Both the position numbers and the translations under genes were made by a program. Below are positions 33,382 to 35,993 of a DNA stretch of 35,993 nucleotides, one piece after another. Under the pieces are notes generated by a model. The model saw nothing but the letters and a program-made list of their open reading frames with translations. It was not told where the DNA came from and did no database searches. The DNA comes from Hofstenia miamia (lineage: Eukaryota > Xenacoelomorpha > Acoela > Hofsteniidae). The stretch covers positions 1,035,436 through 1,071,428 of the forward strand of contig CABFPE010000056.1 in the NCBI GenBank assembly GCA_900660155.1. Direction: 5' to 3'. Position 1 is the stretch's first letter. Every line of letters begins with the position of its first letter.

Positions 33382-34740
33382 AAATCGAGGGCCCAAAAAG
33401 GCATAGAGCCCCCTTTTCAACTTTGTGGATTCTTTTTTTCATGGCTAAAGTGCTAAGTTTGTTTAGTCTTTCGCATTTTATGTTTTCTGTATAGTATATT
33501 GTATATATTTTGTGCCGGCTTAGCGTGACTAGTAATTGGCTAGCTTAGTCTTTGTTCATGACTTTTGGCTGCTTTTTTACGAAATTTTCTGGCGTTTTAG
33601 CTTCTTTCTAGATAATGTTTTCATATTGGAAACTAACGGAAGTATTGACGGAGAGTTAATGAAAACCGATATTCCACGACGCAGATCAGCCGTAATTTCG
33701 AAGTCAATGTGCATAACATCATAATGGATAGGATATTGGCAAGCCTTCGATCTCGTTACAGTACTCATCGAGATTTGCTCTTACAGTTTAAGGCGTTTGA
33801 TCCACGCTCTTTCCCTACTATGGTTGAACGTTGATTAGATAACTACAATTTTGTAGTAGTAGCCGATGATGTCCCAGCTCTTTTTATTTCTCAGCTGAAA
33901 ATCAAATGTTAAACCTAGATCGCTATTGGAGTAGGCTTTGTTTGAGACTAGACGAAAAATTCAGAGTATTTTGTGACAGCGACGACGACGACGACGAAGA
34001 TGTGACCAAAGCGCAAGATGAACGTGAGACTTAAATGGAAAGTAATATTCCCGAGCACCCGCCACGACTATACTGTTCAAAGGATATGTATTGCCGTTCC
34101 TGTTTCGCATGTGTTCTTTTTGTGTTACAGACATATAACTTAATGAGTTCCACTTACGAGAACTTGGTTAACGTCTACAGATATCTGCTAACGCTTTCCA
34201 TCACCACTACATGTTGTGAGCGTGCGTTTTTTAAATTGAAGATGATCAAGAATAGACTGAGAAATGCTCTAACGAATGACCATTTGGAGTAATTTCTTTT
34301 TTGTAAATATTGAGTCTTCAAATCCTGCTGTTATTGATATATTGGGTGCCTCATCAAAGGACCTCAGAAATTTCTTCTGGCCTAAAAGCTGTTTTTTTCA
34401 TTGATGTCTGATGCTTTCAGGGTGGCCATTGTTCTTTTTTGTTCTTTATTTGAAAAAAACGTTCCTGTGAATGTGAAAATGCTTGTTATTTTGAAAATTA
34501 CATTTTTTTTTGTTTCGAAGAAAATGTTCTTTTAAAAATGTTCTTTTTCATATTTGGCAATAACTGCAACAATACATGTAAAGAAAAGCTTTTTAAAACG
34601 CTTCGAATTTTTGCATTAGACTTCCCATATATTTTATTGGTTCAGACATGGCAATTTTTTGGAAAAACATTCCTAAAGAGCAAGTAAGGAAGGGCCCCTA
34701 AACGTGTTCTATCCAAAATGCAATATTAACACCAGCTACC
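33368..34740 (+). mobile_element. Probable hAT transposon remnant
   Basis: It contains the transposase remnant at 33715-34300. A possible left end, CAGGGAGGGTATAAATCGAGGGCCC, starts inside the last minisatellite unit, and a possible right subterminal region near 34690 reads aagggcccctaaacg. Ends are tentative because no target duplication was matched. Confidence 0.4.
33715..34300 (+). pseudogene. hAT transposase C-terminal half (ZMYM1-like type), broken
   Basis: Near 33720-33830 the plus strand reads IMDRILASLRSRYS, THRDLLLQFKAFDPRSFP, the helical segment upstream of the dimerisation domain; a stop follows at about 33835. At 34035-34290 an open frame reads YENLVNVYRYLLTLSITTT, CCERAFFKLKMIKNRLRNAL, TNDHLE, the hAT C-terminal dimerisation region (family pattern: sCERsFSkLk.IKn.LRs.m). 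An acidic run of Asp codons lies near 33979-34000. The N-terminal zinc finger and most of the catalytic region are missing, so the element is dead. Confidence 0.8.
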
Positions 34741-35376
34741 ATCATGTTCGTTCTTTTTTGTCTGCTGAATTGGCTACAAAAGGCCTCATATCTACGATTT
34801 GCCCCAAAATCCGTCAGCAGGCCCCTTTCTGATTACATCACTATATTAATCATTAATTTTTGTAGTGCTGCATACTGTCATATTTGTGTATCAAAATCTT
34901 CATGCATTGGGGTCAATATTGAAATTGACTCCGCTAAGCAGCACTTGTAAATCTTTTCGAACAAGATTGATTGTTGATCGTATTGTTATTGGTTGTTGGT
35001 ACTAAGTACGTACTAGGCCATACTAGTGCACCCCGCCCTGTGCTAAACTCTACTACATGGGTACTAGCCTGCCTTGAAAAATATTGATTCAAGATGTTTA
35101 TTTTCGAAACATTAAGGCACTGCCAACAGCCAAACCGCACAGCACCAATTAATGTAAGATTTTTCTCGTCATACAGATTTATCGTCAATAAATTTTGACT
35201 TTTCTTAAAAGATGGAAAAAAAAATATTTTTGAGAAAGAAAAATGTTTTGAAACGCGTTTCCTGGCTTAACTTTTTCAGTTTACGCAAATATGTGTTGGC
35301 AAAGTTGGCCAATATTTTTGGCTTCTAAGCTTTGCTTAGGGAAAATTTGGAATACAACTTATTACTTTAGAGTAAC
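34301..35376. other. AT-rich stretch right of the hAT remnant
   Basis: Repeated gttcttttt words occur at 34430-34550. The open frames at 34744-34950 (plus) and 34934-35188 (minus) have no recognised motif. Confidence 0.4.
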
Positions 35377-35433
35377 AATTCCATGTATTATGTGTCGTTT
35401 TTAAAGTGCTTAATTAAACTTAATAACAATATG

Positions 35434-35466
35434 TAGATATATTTCGACTTACAAAGTCATCGTCAG
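35434..35466 (-). ncRNA. Hammerhead-ribozyme-like motif, left arm
   Basis: On the minus strand: CTGACGA (35466-35460), one T, a perfect 5-bp helix GACTT/AAGTC with loop TGT, GAAA (35445-35442) and TATATC. It differs from the right-arm copy by T/C in the loop and G/A at the helix position that mismatches there. Sequence before the core (aatttgta) and after it (tacatatt) can pair over most of 8 bases as a helix I, though an A-run bulge intervenes. Confidence 0.4.
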
Positions 35467-35656
35467 TTTTTTTACAAATTATTCCCCTAAATTTACTAGA
35501 TTTTACAATTATAATTATAAATCTCTAAATTGTAAAATTTTGAACACAAAAGAAGACTATATATATATATAAATTAAACCTGCCACTTTTTAAAATTTAG
35601 AGAATTATAATTATAATTGTAAAATCTAGTAAATTTGGGAGTAATTTGTAAAAAAA

Positions 35657-35690
35657 CTGACGATGACTTCGTAAATCGAAATATATCTGC
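35657..35690 (+). ncRNA. Hammerhead-ribozyme-like motif, right arm
   Basis: CTGACGA (35657-35663, fits CUGANGA), one T, a helix GACTT/AAATC around a 3-base loop (one C-A mismatch), then GAAA (35678-35681), then TATATC with a possible ATC cleavage triplet. In known hammerheads the helix follows CUGANGA directly, so the extra U is unorthodox. Activity is an inference. Confidence 0.4.
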
Positions 35691-35888
35691 ATGTTCTTAT
35701 TAAGTTTAATTCCATGTATTCCTGTTCATATAAAGCTAAAACTTACTGGTTGGAAGATAAAATATTACTAGCTGACTTACTGAGCACACATGCATGCCGA
35801 ATCATTTTGTATGAAAAATATGAGAAGTTATGATTCCTGAATTATGACAGTTAATCCGGATAAATTCCGACAGGATAAAATAAACCTA

Positions 35889-35889
<1 letters not shown>

Positions 35890-35926
<37 letters not shown>

Positions 35927-35940
35927 GTATATATATTATT
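35890..35940. repeat. (TA)n microsatellite
   Basis: A long alternating TA tract with interruptions (gtatatgta) near the right end of the window. Confidence 0.95.
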
Positions 35941-35993
35941 TAATACATATATGCACTGTGTAAATATTTAATTCACTTTTTGCTTGTGTCTAT

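Larger units (their letters stand above)
35390..35707. mobile_element. 300-bp palindromic element flanked by a 13-bp direct repeat
   Basis: Arms at 35412-35519 and 35604-35711 are inverted copies with few differences, around an 84-bp AT-rich centre containing (TA)n. The 13-bp word AATTCCATGTATT occurs at 35377-35389 and again at 35708-35720, overlapping the right arm end by 4 bases, as a target-site duplication would. The length of the duplication suits retrotransposition by a Penelope- or LINE-like mechanism better than cut-and-paste transposition. No protein is encoded. Confidence 0.8.

Overview
The window is AT-rich animal nuclear DNA, most likely from an arthropod. The basis is one gene with GT-AG spliceosomal introns of kilobase size, many decayed cut-and-paste transposons (Tc1/mariner, hAT), and a decayed copy of a multicopy protein family of unknown function that I recall from arthropod genomes. 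The species cannot be read from the sequence. There are no bacterial features and no CRISPR array, and I found no convincing tRNA or rRNA gene.

One recognisable host gene occupies the minus strand from about 23637 down to 8110. It is a PLP-dependent class-III aminotransferase-fold phospho-lyase (ETNPPL / PHYKPL / AGXT2L family). Eight exons can be placed with splice sites and compatible phases: 23519-23637, 18040-18199, 16414-16567, 12913-13023, 12787-12869, 12647-12741, about 8405-8745 (or 8760), and 8110-8299. The first exon, encoding about 30 residues, was not found. Exons 1-6 are intact. Exon 7 has a one-base frameshift in a G run (8501-8504) and no GT donor where it runs into a (TA)n tract, so the gene is either recently broken or carries assembly errors.

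The introns are full of insertions. Exon 3 is duplicated inside an 830-bp block (14685-15514 copied from 16419-17248) flanked by a 14-bp direct repeat. The intron between exons 6 and 7 holds a roughly 1.5-kb tandem repeat with long open frames. The intron between exons 1 and 2 holds a complete but dead Tc1-like element (20991-22333), a decayed pipsqueak-type helix-turn-helix fragment and a small hAT-like MITE.

Left of the gene (1-8100) are a possible hAT transposase tail at the window edge, a tRNA-derived SINE, an old non-autonomous repeat with a nested MITE, and a decayed member of the multicopy unknown family (5844-7250). Right of the gene (23.7-36 kb) are two recent short tandem duplications, a foldback element, a TIR element, a well-preserved 1371-bp hAT-like non-autonomous element with a perfect 8-bp target duplication, a 62-bp minisatellite of 13.8 units identical by eye, the C-terminal half of a hAT transposase, and a 300-bp palindrome whose arms each carry a hammerhead-ribozyme-like core. 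The palindrome and the exon-carrying duplication are the two most unusual structures.
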